Below the pieces are notes generated by a model. That model made no database searches. It was not told the DNA's origin and saw only the letters and a program-made list of their open reading frames with translations. 64,000 nt of DNA from Sulfitobacter mediterraneus (lineage in GTDB: Bacteria; Pseudomonadota; Alphaproteobacteria; Rhodobacterales; Rhodobacteraceae). The stretch covers positions 372,001-436,000 of the forward strand of contig NZ_QBKU01000001.1 in NCBI RefSeq assembly GCF_003054325.1, given 5' to 3'. Shown piece after piece: positions 45,277-55,883 of this stretch. The translations under genes were made by a program, and so were the position numbers. The stretch's first letter is position 1; each line of letters opens with the position of its first letter.

Positions 45277-46781
45277 TGTTTTGCTCCGGTTTCGTCGAAG
45301 AAATATTTGAGAACTTGTTCTTCGGTCATGTCATCGCCGCTTAGCACTGCGGAGACATGGCCATGAGCCAGAACAATCATTCGGTGAGAGAGGTTCATGA
45401 CCTCGGGTAGGTCGGACGAGATCACAACTACGGCTTTGCCAGACTCCGCCAATTCCTTAATCAGCAGGTAGAGCGCTGCACGGGTGCCCATATCGACGCC
45501 TACGGTCGGCTCATCAAAGATGATGATATCCGCGTTCTGGCCAAAACACTTCCCGAACAGAACCTTCTGCTGGTTGCCGCCGGACAGTTGAGAGACTGGC
45601 TTGTTGCGATAACCTTCATGCAGTTCCACGTAGTCAGAGATGGTGACGGCTTCCGAGTTGACCTCTGCCCATTTGACCAATTGGCCTTCGCCGCCAACCT
45701 TGTCGCCCATAACCAGATTAATCGCGAGGTTGTCTTTGGACGTTTTGGCCAGGTCCAGGCCCTCTGCTTTTCGGTCTGGTGAAAGATAGTAGATGCCGCT
45801 CTTAATGATATCACGGGTTGGAGCGTGACTGATATCCTCGCCTTTCAATGTGACCTTGCCACCAACTCGCGTTGTCAGTCCCATTACCGTTCGGAACAAG
45901 CGGGATTTACCTGACCCTACGAGGCCCGCGACCCCAAGAACTTCGCCAGCCCGGACGTCAAACGTGGCATCATGGATCCCAACCGTTCTGAGGTTCTCAA
46001 CAGAGAGAAGAACCTCGCCAGATCCCTTGGTAATCTTCGGGTATATTTCATCGATCGCACGCCCCGTCATCATTTCGACGAGCGCGTCATCATCCGTGTC
46101 AACCATATCGACGGTGCCGATTTTGCCTCCATCACGCAATACCGTGACGCGGTTGGCGATGCGGGAAAATTCCTGAATTCGGTGCGAGATGTAGACAATG
46201 CCCACACCTTTTTCCTTAAGCTCCTTTACGAACTCAAACAGGTGATCAACCTCCTTGTCAGTCAGCGAGGCTGTAGGTTCATCAAGGATGAGGACTTTCA
46301 AATCGCCGTGGAACGCCTTTGTGATTTCGACCATCTGCTGTTGCGCGCGCGACAAATGTGCTGTGACCTCGTTTGGGTCGATATCGAAACCAAGTTCCAG
46401 TAACATGTCGTGGGCGCGCTTGCGCATGGTCTTATGGTCAATGAAGGGGCCACGCATGGGCTCCCATCCAAGGAAAATATTCTGGGCAACGGTGAGCGTT
46501 GGAATGAGTGAGAATTCTTGGAAGACGGTGTAGATACCTTTCTCTTGGGCATCAGCAACGCTTTCGAATCTCACCTCTTTGCCGTCTAGCAAGACGCTTC
46601 CCTGCGACGGGTTATTCGCGCCTGCCAACATGGAAATCAAAGTCGATTTCCCCGCCCCATTCTCACCGAAGAGGACGTGGACCTCTCCAGACTTCAGGTC
46701 GAAATCGACCGAGTTGAGAGCAAGGACTCCGGGGTACTGCTTTGTTAGTCCCTTGGTTTCGATTAGTGCTTGTGCAGTCAT
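45273..46781 (-). CDS. ABC transporter ATP-binding protein, two-domain (RbsA/MglA type)
   Basis: 502 aa from the ATG at 46781, preceded by GGAG. Two ABC domains in tandem: the first has Walker A FGENGAGKSTLISMLAG, signature LSRAQQQMVEI and Walker B VLILDEPTASLTD; the second has the degenerate loop GLVGSGKSRLFR, signature LSGGNQQKVLFGK and IIFDEPTVGVDMGTR. Energises uptake with the permease and the TorT-like binding protein. Confidence 0.92.
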   Translation of the reverse strand: MTAQALIETKGLTKQYPGVLALNSVDFDLKSGEVHVLFGENGAGKSTLISMLAGANNPSQGSVLLDGKEVRFESVADAQEKGIYTVFQEFSLIPTLTVAQNIFLGWEPMRGPFIDHKTMRKRAHDMLLELGFDIDPNEVTAHLSRAQQQMVEITKAFHGDLKVLILDEPTASLTDKEVDHLFEFVKELKEKGVGIVYISHRIQEFSRIANRVTVLRDGGKIGTVDMVDTDDDALVEMMTGRAIDEIYPKITKGSGEVLLSVENLRTVGIHDATFDVRAGEVLGVAGLVGSGKSRLFRTVMGLTTRVGGKVTLKGEDISHAPTRDIIKSGIYYLSPDRKAEGLDLAKTSKDNLAINLVMGDKVGGEGQLVKWAEVNSEAVTISDYVELHEGYRNKPVSQLSGGNQQKVLFGKCFGQNADIIIFDEPTVGVDMGTRAALYLLIKELAESGKAVVVISSDLPEVMNLSHRMIVLAHGHVSAVLSGDDMTEEQVLKYFFDETGAKQ

Positions 46782-46850
46782 GTTGATCTCCAAAAAATGC
46801 GGGCCGGAGGGACAGGCCCAAACCAGCCCGCAAGTCCAACAGGGAGGTAG

Positions 46851-47921
46851 TTAGTTGGACACGGAGAAGACGGGCGCGAAACCATCCGGAGGAAGGATGT
46901 TTGTACGCTCCACTTCGCCAATGTTGGTTGGATCGACTACGAAAATTTCAGGACCCACGTGCTGCACGAAGTCCTTTCCTTCCAGAATGCGAACCGCTTG
47001 GTCGATCGCAACACGGCCTTGGATCACCATACTGTCTGCGGGTGCTGCAAGAATGAAACCGCGCTCGATGCCGGTGTAGACACCTGGCGTCATGTAGAAA
47101 GCCAGCAGATCAACTTCGCCCTGCAGGCCGCGCTCGCGAATAACACCCTGAGCGGCTTCGGCAGTAACAGCGGTACCTGCCAAATAGCGAACCTCAGGAT
47201 TTGCTTGAAGAACGTCTTCAACCAACTGCAGCTGAGTTTCTTTGCCTGTGTCACCAAAGCGTGGCTCAAGCACCTCGACAGCAGAGCCTTCTACGGCTTC
47301 CATGAACCCTGCGTGGGCACCTTCAACCCAACCTGCGCCAGCAGGACCAGGGAACCAGCCAACCTGGACAGGTTCTGAGCCAGCTGGGTGTTTTTCGGCA
47401 AGGTAAGCGCCAGTCTGGTATCCCATCGTGTGGAAAGAGACCAAAGATTTCGCCGAAATGTCTTCAGATGAAACGCCGTTGATGACATCAATCACAGGGA
47501 TGCCTTGGGCAGCAACTTCGCCGATAACGTTGTTCAGGCCATCAAATGAGATTGCACCAACAACGATCGCGTCAGCACCACCGGAGACGCAGTCTTCGAT
47601 CTGACTGATTTGACGTGCCAGTTCGGTGTAACCACCGGCTTCCACAACGTTGAGATTAACGCCGAGACGTTCAGCTTCAGCGGTGACGCCATAGTCGACG
47701 CCAAGCCAGTAGGCATCTTTCATGTGAGGGAAAGACACACAGATGTTCCATGCCTTTTCAGCAGCATCGAGCGCTTCGTAAGTCACAGCGCTTGTTTCGC
47801 CGTCTGCGGAGAACGCAGGAGTGACTTCTTGTGCGGGATAGGGGAACCAGGCTTCTTCGGCAAAGGCTGTTGCTGGGATTGCAACACTCAGAGCGAGCGC
47901 TGTCTTTAGGACGAGTTTCAT
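46851..47921 (-). CDS. TorT-like periplasmic binding protein of an ABC importer
   Basis: 356 aa with a signal peptide (MKLVLKTALALSVAIPATAFA-EE). It resembles TorT: a similar central motif order of WNICVSFPHMKDAYWLGVDYG, LNVVEAGGYTELARQISQIEDC, GWFPGPAGAGWVEG, RYLAGTAVTAEAA and FYMTPGVYTGIERGFILAA. TorT normally senses TMAO for a two-component system, but no torS, torR or torA genes are here; it sits beside an ABC ATPase and permease, so it serves as the binding protein. The ligand is unknown. Downstream of the carboxylase genes by 71 bases. Confidence 0.87.
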   Translation of the reverse strand: MKLVLKTALALSVAIPATAFAEEAWFPYPAQEVTPAFSADGETSAVTYEALDAAEKAWNICVSFPHMKDAYWLGVDYGVTAEAERLGVNLNVVEAGGYTELARQISQIEDCVSGGADAIVVGAISFDGLNNVIGEVAAQGIPVIDVINGVSSEDISAKSLVSFHTMGYQTGAYLAEKHPAGSEPVQVGWFPGPAGAGWVEGAHAGFMEAVEGSAVEVLEPRFGDTGKETQLQLVEDVLQANPEVRYLAGTAVTAEAAQGVIRERGLQGEVDLLAFYMTPGVYTGIERGFILAAPADSMVIQGRVAIDQAVRILEGKDFVQHVGPEIFVVDPTNIGEVERTNILPPDGFAPVFSVSN

Positions 47922-47992
47922 TATTCTGATCTCCTTGTCAGTTACGGTAGTCTGAGGCGATTTCTCGCGATTTCAGGTTGGATTTCTGGCTC

Positions 47993-48964
47993 TTAGCCGA
48001 GCTCTTCTCTTATTTTTTCAAGCATATCTTTGCGGTCCTTTCGGGCAGCCAGTGATTGGGTCATATCGACCTTCTCGAACTTCACGGGTGTATGGGGCTG
48101 AAGTTGGCCGATCAGGTCCATGTCTGCGGAAATGATCGCGCCAAGGGTAAAGTACCCGCCACCCGAAACGGCATCTCGGTGAAGCACGATCGGCTCTGTG
48201 CCACCGGGCACCTGAATGGATCCATAAGAATAACAGCCATCCACGATATTGGATGGATCTGCGCCCGCCCCGAAGGGTTGTTCGCGATCAACGAATTCCA
48301 ATGGGCGCCCGCCTTTGAAACGATAGCCCATGCGATCCGCTTCAGGCGCAACTTTCCATTCATCTTCGAAGAACCCGGCACCCGCTTCATCCGTCAGGCG
48401 ATGCCAGTAAAGCCCGGGGAGAACGCGCAACCTGGCGGGAGTACCTGGCTTGCGACGAAGAGATTCCGGTACCGTACGGCCGGCGCCAGGTCCTTCTGAA
48501 CCGCCTGTGGGCAGTTCGTCTCCAGCTTGGATCGCGCGTCCTTCGACGCCGCCAAGAGCCCCAATGGAATAGGTCGAGCGGCTGCCCAGTGCTTCTGGTG
48601 TCGTAATTCCGCCGCTCACTGCGATATAGATGCGCGCACCGGCCTGAAGGAAATCAAAACTGAGAGTCTGACCTGCCTTCACGACAAAGGATGTCCAAGC
48701 TTCCTGAACTTCGCCATCGACCTTGATGGGCAATTGAGCGCCCGTGACAGCGACGGTCGCCGTCTCGGTGAACTCGATTTCGGGGCCCATGAAAACGGCT
48801 TCCAGACAGGCAGAGCCTTCGTCATTACCAACAAGCATATTAGCTGCACGCAACGCATAGCGATCCATTGCACCACCGAGCGGAATGCCGAGGTGAAAGT
48901 AGCCGATGCGGCCAAGGTCCTGAATAGAGGTCGCAAGACCTGGGTTTTTGATCTTAAGCGTCAT
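47993..48964 (-). CDS. 5-oxoprolinase/urea amidolyase family carboxyltransferase subunit (KipA/PxpC-like)
   Basis: 323 aa from the ATG at 48964. KipA signature: MTLKIKNPGLATSIQDLGR, YFHLGIPLGGAMDRYALRAANMLVGN and YIAVSGGITTPEALGSRSTY. It overlaps the KipI-like gene by 11 bases. KipA is the second half of the carboxyltransferase domain in urea carboxylase and also subunit C of bacterial 5-oxoprolinase. Here it lies next to biotin carboxylase and biotin carrier genes. Confidence 0.88.
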   Translation of the reverse strand: MTLKIKNPGLATSIQDLGRIGYFHLGIPLGGAMDRYALRAANMLVGNDEGSACLEAVFMGPEIEFTETATVAVTGAQLPIKVDGEVQEAWTSFVVKAGQTLSFDFLQAGARIYIAVSGGITTPEALGSRSTYSIGALGGVEGRAIQAGDELPTGGSEGPGAGRTVPESLRRKPGTPARLRVLPGLYWHRLTDEAGAGFFEDEWKVAPEADRMGYRFKGGRPLEFVDREQPFGAGADPSNIVDGCYSYGSIQVPGGTEPIVLHRDAVSGGGYFTLGAIISADMDLIGQLQPHTPVKFEKVDMTQSLAARKDRKDMLEKIREELG

Positions 48965-49829
48965 TGAGGGCCTCCAACATCTTTGCATTGGTGCCGCGCA
49001 TGTCGGCATTGAACTCGTCGAGATCGAATTCGACCTCCGCGATCCGCGGCTCGTAAGTGCCGTCTTCGACTGCGGCGACAACTGCGTCATACTCAGCACG
49101 ATCGATCGGCTTCCACTTCACGATGTCGCCGGGCTTGAAGAACACCATAAAGTCTTTCAGGTGTGAGACCTTCTGCTCCGGATCATAGATTGGCATCGGA
49201 GTGACCCCGAACATCTGATAGCCACCTGCGCCACGCACGGAGTAGATGCAAGAGAAGCACCCACCATAGCCGATTGTCTGTTTTGGAGTGTCTGTCCTCG
49301 GGCTCAGGTACTTCGGAACCTGCAACTGCTTGTCGCGCTCGACGAGCTGATAAAGAAACGGTAGGCCCGCAACAAAACCAACCATTGAGACAAACCATGG
49401 CTGTGAGTGATGCGCCTCAATAAACGCGTCGGCGTCCGCGAAACCGTTGATCTTGGCAGCGTAGTCGAGATCGGTTCCATTTGGATCCTGGTGGCGTTCA
49501 CGAAAGCGCATCAGTGTTTCATGCGTCCATGGATCTTTGTAGAACACGGGAATCTCGACGATCCGCGTCGTCAATCGTTTTTCAGCAGACTCGGCCTTGT
49601 GTTCCAACTCTTTGACCTTCGCCATGATCTCATCAGGCGAGATCACGTCCGGGTCAAAGCGAACTTGAAATGACGCGTTTGCTGGGCAGATTTCAGTGAC
49701 GCCCTCAATGTTGGCATCGCGCACCGCATTGCTCATTGAAAGAGACTTGAAGAACGCGTCGAGGGACATTTCGTCGTCCATCTCGACATATACGTGCTCG
49801 TCGCCTCCAAATGTATATCTGGTTTTCAT
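48954..49829 (-). CDS. 5-oxoprolinase/urea amidolyase family carboxyltransferase subunit (KipI/PxpB-like, extended)
   Basis: 291 aa, longer than simple KipI/PxpB (about 220). The core holds VPKYLSPRTDTPKQTIGYGG and SCIYSVRGAGGYQMFGVTP. A C-terminal extension (GDIVKWKPIDRAEYDAVVAAV and EPRIAEVEFDLDEFNADMRG) resembles the equivalent part of the carboxyltransferase domain in urea carboxylase, from memory of that family. This points to a biotin-dependent carboxyltransferase and not a plain 5-oxoprolinase subunit. Confidence 0.85.
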   Translation of the reverse strand: MKTRYTFGGDEHVYVEMDDEMSLDAFFKSLSMSNAVRDANIEGVTEICPANASFQVRFDPDVISPDEIMAKVKELEHKAESAEKRLTTRIVEIPVFYKDPWTHETLMRFRERHQDPNGTDLDYAAKINGFADADAFIEAHHSQPWFVSMVGFVAGLPFLYQLVERDKQLQVPKYLSPRTDTPKQTIGYGGCFSCIYSVRGAGGYQMFGVTPMPIYDPEQKVSHLKDFMVFFKPGDIVKWKPIDRAEYDAVVAAVEDGTYEPRIAEVEFDLDEFNADMRGTNAKMLEALNDA

Positions 49830-49839
49830 TATGACTTCC

Positions 49840-51210
<1,371 letters not shown>

Positions 51211-51211
51211 A

Positions 51212-51448
51212 TCATTCGGCCACTTCAGCAAGGGCTTCGCCGGCTTGAACCGGAGTTCCGTCTTCCGCTGCATAAGCGGTGAAAGTACCAGCAACTTCAG
51301 ATTTGATCTCGATGAACGTCTTCATCACTTCGATAAGACCGATCGTGTCGCCAACGGCAACGGCGTCTCCAGACGATTTGAACTGGTCGGCTTCCGGCGA
51401 CGGCTTAACGTAGAAAGTCCCCGGCAACGGTGAAAGTACTTGTGCCAT
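51212..51448 (-). CDS. Biotin carboxyl carrier protein, short
   Basis: 78 aa, only the biotinyl domain. The biotin lysine is Lys43 in IEVMKTFIEI. The N-terminal linker of normal AccB is missing. Carries carboxybiotin between the AccC-like enzyme and the KipA/KipI-like carboxyltransferase. Confidence 0.9.
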   Translation of the reverse strand: MAQVLSPLPGTFYVKPSPEADQFKSSGDAVAVGDTIGLIEVMKTFIEIKSEVAGTFTAYAAEDGTPVQAGEALAEVAE

Positions 51449-51473
51449 TTGTGTTTTCCTCCCTCAGGATATC

Positions 51474-52250
51474 TTAGAGTCCCAGCACTGTAGCAGCTGG
51501 CGCGATTGTTATGCCCGCATCCGTCAGGCCGGCCCGGATGGCTTTGCCCATATCCAGAGCACCTGGCGTGTCCGAATGGAAACAGATGGATTCAAACTCG
51601 ATTGGAATGTCCTCACCATCGACAGTTCTCACGACACCTTCTTTGCAGGCCCGCACGCATTTCTCAGCCACTTCTTCCGGTTTTGGTCGAGAAACGTGTC
51701 GTGCAAAGACGATTGAACCAGACTTGTCGTAGTCACGATCAGCGTAGAATTCGCGAGCAACAGGATGACCAACGCGTTTTGCGACTTCGTAGGTTTTCGA
51801 AATCCCCATGCAGAAGATAATGGCAGTGCCACACGTCTTACCAAGCGTGTCGACGATCATCTCGGACAGTTCTTCGTTGACAGCCGCTTCCATGTAGAGG
51901 GCTCCGTGCGGCTTCACATGTTGGAGGCTGACACCATGACGGCGCCCAAATTCCCGGATTGCGCCAACTTGATAAACGATGTCGTTCACAAGTTCTTCGG
52001 AGCTTGTCTTGATGTAGCGGCGGCCAAAACCCTGAAGATCATTGTATCCGGGATGTGCCCCCAGGCCGACGCCGTAGGTCTGCGCGAGCTTAACGACCCG
52101 ATCCATTGAGTTTGGGTCGCCAGCATGAAAACCTGCCGCGATGTTGGCTGAACTGATGAGTGCCATGATCTCTTCATCTGGCGCTTCACCCAACTTCCAC
52201 TGGCCAAATCCCTCACCCATGTCGCAGTTGAGGTCGATAATCTCTTTCAT
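51474..52250 (-). CDS. pxpA: LamB/YcsF family protein, 5-oxoprolinase subunit A-like
   Basis: 258 aa from the ATG at 52250, or 261 from 52259. [34 protein letters not shown] and [15 protein letters not shown] are the YcsF signature, and [23 protein letters not shown] is at the C-terminus. With PxpB and PxpC, PxpA hydrolyses 5-oxoproline to glutamate with ATP. First gene of an eight-gene operon and divergent from the LysR regulator. Confidence 0.88.
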   Translation of the reverse strand: MKEIIDLNCDMGEGFGQWKLGEAPDEEIMALISSANIAAGFHAGDPNSMDRVVKLAQTYGVGLGAHPGYNDLQGFGRRYIKTSSEELVNDIVYQVGAIREFGRRHGVSLQHVKPHGALYMEAAVNEELSEMIVDTLGKTCGTAIIFCMGISKTYEVAKRVGHPVAREFYADRDYDKSGSIVFARHVSRPKPEEVAEKCVRACKEGVVRTVDGEDIPIEFESICFHSDTPGALDMGKAIRAGLTDAGITIAPAATVLGL

Positions 52251-52327
52251 GGTTCGCATCCCTGTTTGGTTTCGAACAGGTTCACAAAAAGCACTGAGAA
52301 TTGGAATTTCTTTATTCTGAGGCCTGC

Positions 52328-52346
52328 GTATCAGAAATTTAGATAC
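52328..52346. promoter_or_regulatory. LysR-type operator between pxpA and the LysR regulator
   Basis: GTATC-N9-GATAC is a perfect palindrome (52328-52332 and 52342-52346) and contains the ATC-N9-GAT arrangement typical of LysR-type boxes. It lies in the divergent intergenic region, 78 bases upstream of pxpA. Confidence 0.6.
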
Positions 52347-52474
52347 TGCAATCGCGAAAGAAATTGCTCAACCTGTTGATTTATAACAAAGGGAAATTGC
52401 TGCATCTGCACAGTACACAAATGGCATCGAATTTTCCGATAGCTTGGCGTCAGGTATAGTGTTAAGTGAAGGCT

Positions 52475-53392
52475 ATGAACCTACGCCATCTCAAATATTT
52501 CGTGGCAACCGCAGAATCGGGTCAAGTGAGTCGCGCCGCGAGTGCGTTGTCCATCTCACAATCGTCAGTCACGGGCGCTATCAAGGAATTGGAAGCAATT
52601 GTTGATGCCGAACTCTTTGTACGCTCCTCTCAAGGGATGGAGTTGACGGATTCAGGACGAGAATTCTTAGCGGCATCTCGGGAAATCCTGGACAAGGTTG
52701 ATGAAGCTAAGAGACTGACCAAGCGCCGTTCAGAAGTAAGCGGCAGGATCACTCTGGCCGCGACATATACTGTGTTGGGCTATTTCCTTCCCTTCCATAT
52801 CGATCGCCTTGCCCGCCTTCATCCAGGCTTGGATATCCAGATCAGTGAACTGAACCGCGAGAGCATCGAGGACGGCCTCCTCGCAAACCGCTTCGATCTC
52901 GCTGTTCTTCTCACGTCGAACCTCAGCAGTCCTGACCTGGAATCAGAAACTCTCTTGAAGTCGTCTCGTAGGCTTTGGGTTCCAACTGGCCACCGTTTTC
53001 TGGACGGCGGCAAAGCAAGCTTCAAGGAGATCGCCAAGGAAGACTATATAATGCTCACAGTCGACGAGGCGGCCCATACCGCCATGAAATACTGGAGCAA
53101 GACCAACTATCGACCCAATACGAAGCTCAGAACATCATCTGTTGAAGCCTGCAGGTCTATGGTTGCGAATGGGCAAGGCGTCGCCATTCTATCCGACATG
53201 GTGTATCGGCCGTGGTCGTTGGAAGGCAAACGTCTGGAAACAGTTTCCACCGACGTCGAGATCCCAACAATGGACGTCGGAATAGCCTGGCGGAGCGACG
53301 CCGAGTTCACTCCTGCGATGCACCTGTTGGTAGACTATTTCAAGTCGAGCTTTGTCTCTCCACAGATGGCCCAGTTCAGCGGCAGAAAGTAA
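52475..53392 (+). CDS. LysR-family transcriptional regulator
   Basis: 305 aa from the ATG at 52475; a GTG three codons earlier (52466) is also in frame. N-terminal helix-turn-helix: MNLRHLKYFVATAESGQVSRAASALSISQSSVTGAIKELE. The C-terminal two-lobe effector domain has LDIQISELNRESIEDGLLANRFDLAVL and SVEACRSMVANGQGVAILSDM. Divergent from the pxpA carboxylase/ABC operon and followed by the nitrilase cassette; it may control both. The effector is probably the imported amide or its product. Confidence 0.9.
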   Translation: MNLRHLKYFVATAESGQVSRAASALSISQSSVTGAIKELEAIVDAELFVRSSQGMELTDSGREFLAASREILDKVDEAKRLTKRRSEVSGRITLAATYTVLGYFLPFHIDRLARLHPGLDIQISELNRESIEDGLLANRFDLAVLLTSNLSSPDLESETLLKSSRRLWVPTGHRFLDGGKASFKEIAKEDYIMLTVDEAAHTAMKYWSKTNYRPNTKLRTSSVEACRSMVANGQGVAILSDMVYRPWSLEGKRLETVSTDVEIPTMDVGIAWRSDAEFTPAMHLLVDYFKSSFVSPQMAQFSGRK

Positions 53393-53539
53393 CGAGGCGA
53401 CCCAAAGACGCCGGAAATCGGTTATTCCGATGTTGGTCTATCACTTAATAGAACTTCATTTCACACCCCTCATGACCCTAACAGAGTAAGGATTGCAAGG
53501 CGCTAATTGACCTTGCACCCAAACTCAAGGGCGTCTTGG

Positions 53540-54394
53540 ATGACTCATTTTTCAGTGGCCGGTGTGCAGATGCCAGTTTCCGTATCAGGGAACAACATAC
53601 CTGCGATGTTGCAGCGTGCTAACAAGATTGTCCATGTTCATCCATGGACCGACATGATCCTTTTCAGCGAGCTTGCGCCACACGGTCCGTCCATCGCATT
53701 TGCCACTGAGGACCCCGATAGCGTGGAAGCTCCGTTCCGCGAGTTCGCCGCAAAGCACAACGTTTGGGTCTGCCCTGGGTCATATTTCCTAAAGCGGGGC
53801 GAAGACATCTTCAACCACACCGTTGTGATCAACCCTGACGGGGAGATCGTAGGCGAGTACGACAAGATGTTTCCCTTTAGACCCTATGAACAGGGTGTAA
53901 AGGCTGGTGAGCATTTCCTCATTTTTGATGTCCCCAGTGTCGGGCGTTTTGGATTGACTATCTGCTACGATATTTGGTTTCCCGAAACGACAAGGACACT
54001 TGTCTCACAAGGTGTTGAGGTTCTCCTTCACCCCGTTTTGACGGGCACAACGGACCGTGATGCTGAACTCGCGATTGCCCGAGCGACTGCGGTGATGTTC
54101 CAATGCTATGTTGTCGACGTGAATGGTCTCGATTCCGGGGGCATCGGCCATTCCGTGGTGGCTGATCCGACCGGTCATATCGTCCACGATGCTGGGCAAG
54201 CGGACGCTGTATTTCCGCTGGAGCTTGATCTCGACCTCGTAAAACGCTGCCGCAAACGTGGAGCCAACGGGTTGGGTCAAACGCTCAAGTCCTATCGCGA
54301 CAAACCCATCGATTTCGACGTGTACAAACCTGGTCCAACCACGACCTTCCTCAGGGGTCTTGGCCCGCTTCAAATGCCAATCAGGGACCTCTAG
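53540..54394 (+). CDS. Carbon-nitrogen hydrolase (nitrilase superfamily)
   Basis: 284 aa from the ATG at 53540 (MTHFSVAGVQMP); a TTG at 53507 would add 11 residues. The catalytic triad is visible: Glu44 (FSELAPHG), Lys109 (EYDKMFPFRPYE) and Cys142 (LTICYDIWFPE). Such enzymes hydrolyse amides, carbamoyl groups or nitriles. It heads a same-strand group with an ATP-grasp enzyme, a C45 hydrolase and carbonic anhydrase. The substrate is unknown. Confidence 0.9.
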   Translation: MTHFSVAGVQMPVSVSGNNIPAMLQRANKIVHVHPWTDMILFSELAPHGPSIAFATEDPDSVEAPFREFAAKHNVWVCPGSYFLKRGEDIFNHTVVINPDGEIVGEYDKMFPFRPYEQGVKAGEHFLIFDVPSVGRFGLTICYDIWFPETTRTLVSQGVEVLLHPVLTGTTDRDAELAIARATAVMFQCYVVDVNGLDSGGIGHSVVADPTGHIVHDAGQADAVFPLELDLDLVKRCRKRGANGLGQTLKSYRDKPIDFDVYKPGPTTTFLRGLGPLQMPIRDL

Positions 54395-54437
54395 CCACGC
54401 TAATGCTTGGAACCAACGATCCAGAAAGGAACTTGCC

Positions 54438-55883
54438 ATGCTTACATCCGTTGCAGATGCGAGGTTGTTTTTCCACAAGAACGAGCAACCCATTTACTTC
54501 GTGAGTGCCAGCCCCTTCAACCTTCTGGGTATCGATACGTGGGTGAGCAATTTCAAGTTCATCAATCTGATCGACTGTTTCGACGGACGCCATCCAAACG
54601 TGTTCGTTCCTTCCCATGACGCGACCCAGGAATTTGAAAGCATGGAGGAGATCAACAACCATCTTCTCGGCAACAAAGAAGTCCTCGACTACATCCGCCC
54701 AAAGAAGCGCGGCCAGGGCGTTTTCCTTATGTTTGATGGGGAAACTGAGCAACTGGCAAAAGCGGCGAAACTACGAATTCCGTTTCCAAAAGCTAAATTG
54801 CGCAATCGACTGGATGACAAGATCCAGACTGTGAAAATTGGCGAGCGCGCCGGTGTTCCCAGCGTTCCAAACGTCTTAGCAAAGATCTCGTCTTACGAAG
54901 ATCTCTGCCAAAAAGCCGAACACCTCGGCACCGACCTTGTCATCCAAACCTCGTTTGGTGACTCCGGCCACACGACGTTTTTTGTGTCTAGCAAAGCCAC
55001 CTGGAAAAAGCATGCGGATGAGATTGTTTCGGCAGGCACCGTCAAGATCATGACGCGTATCAAATGCCATCAGGCGGCGATCGAGGCTTGCACAACGCGT
55101 TGCGGCACTGTTGTTGGACCCTTGATGACGGAGATCGTGGGTTTCAAGGAGCTGACGCCTTATCGGGGAGGCTGGGCAGGAAATGAAATCTCACCGGATG
55201 CCTTTCCAATTGAGATATCTGAGCGCGCGCGTGACCTTACCTTCAAGTTTGGTGAAGAGCTTCGAAAAACTGGGTATCGTGGCTACTTCGAACTGGATTT
55301 CCTGATCGACCAGGATACCAATGAAGTTTGGCTTGGCGAGCTCAATCCGCGCGTCACCGGGGCATCCGCAATGACGAATATCGCGTCGTTTGCCTTCGCA
55401 GACATGCCTCTCTTCCTGTTCCATCTCCTCGAGTTCAGCGGCCAAGATTTCGATATCGACATCGGCGAGGTGAACAAACGTTGGAGCGAGCCAAAGAACA
55501 TCGACACTTGGTCGCAATTGGTCATCAAGTATACTGAAGACGAGGTTGGCGTGATCGAAGATGCGCCTGAAAGCGGCATCTACCACATTGGTGATGACGG
55601 TCGCTTGGAACTTGATCGCTTCGACCTGCGCAGATCAAATCTGGACGACAAGACTGAAGGCTTCTTCCTTCGCATCGCTGGCAGCGGGGATTACTGCTAC
55701 GAAGGCGCAGATCTTGGCATCTTGATCACCAAGGGTCGTCTGATGTCCAAGAACCATAAACTCACAAAACGAGCCAAAGACTGGGTGAAGGCAATTCGTT
55801 CTGGCTACACCACGCGTGCCTTGGCGCCGTTTGAGGACACGCCGCCACAAATACAGGAGCCGGGGGCATTCAAGATCATCTGA
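54438..55883 (+). CDS. ATP-grasp family ligase-like enzyme
   Basis: 481 aa from the ATG at 54438. The ATP-grasp core is around residues 130-370, with KLRNRLDDKIQTVKIGERAGVPSVPN, LVIQTSFGDSGHTTFFV and GYFELDFLIDQDTNEVWLGELNPRVTGASAM, where E and N of GELNPR bind magnesium-ATP. Often labelled biotin carboxylase-like, but no biotin carboxylase signature is present. The family joins a carboxylate to an amine or thiol. The stop overlaps the C45 gene start (TGATG). Confidence 0.82.
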   Translation: MLTSVADARLFFHKNEQPIYFVSASPFNLLGIDTWVSNFKFINLIDCFDGRHPNVFVPSHDATQEFESMEEINNHLLGNKEVLDYIRPKKRGQGVFLMFDGETEQLAKAAKLRIPFPKAKLRNRLDDKIQTVKIGERAGVPSVPNVLAKISSYEDLCQKAEHLGTDLVIQTSFGDSGHTTFFVSSKATWKKHADEIVSAGTVKIMTRIKCHQAAIEACTTRCGTVVGPLMTEIVGFKELTPYRGGWAGNEISPDAFPIEISERARDLTFKFGEELRKTGYRGYFELDFLIDQDTNEVWLGELNPRVTGASAMTNIASFAFADMPLFLFHLLEFSGQDFDIDIGEVNKRWSEPKNIDTWSQLVIKYTEDEVGVIEDAPESGIYHIGDDGRLELDRFDLRRSNLDDKTEGFFLRIAGSGDYCYEGADLGILITKGRLMSKNHKLTKRAKDWVKAIRSGYTTRALAPFEDTPPQIQEPGAFKII

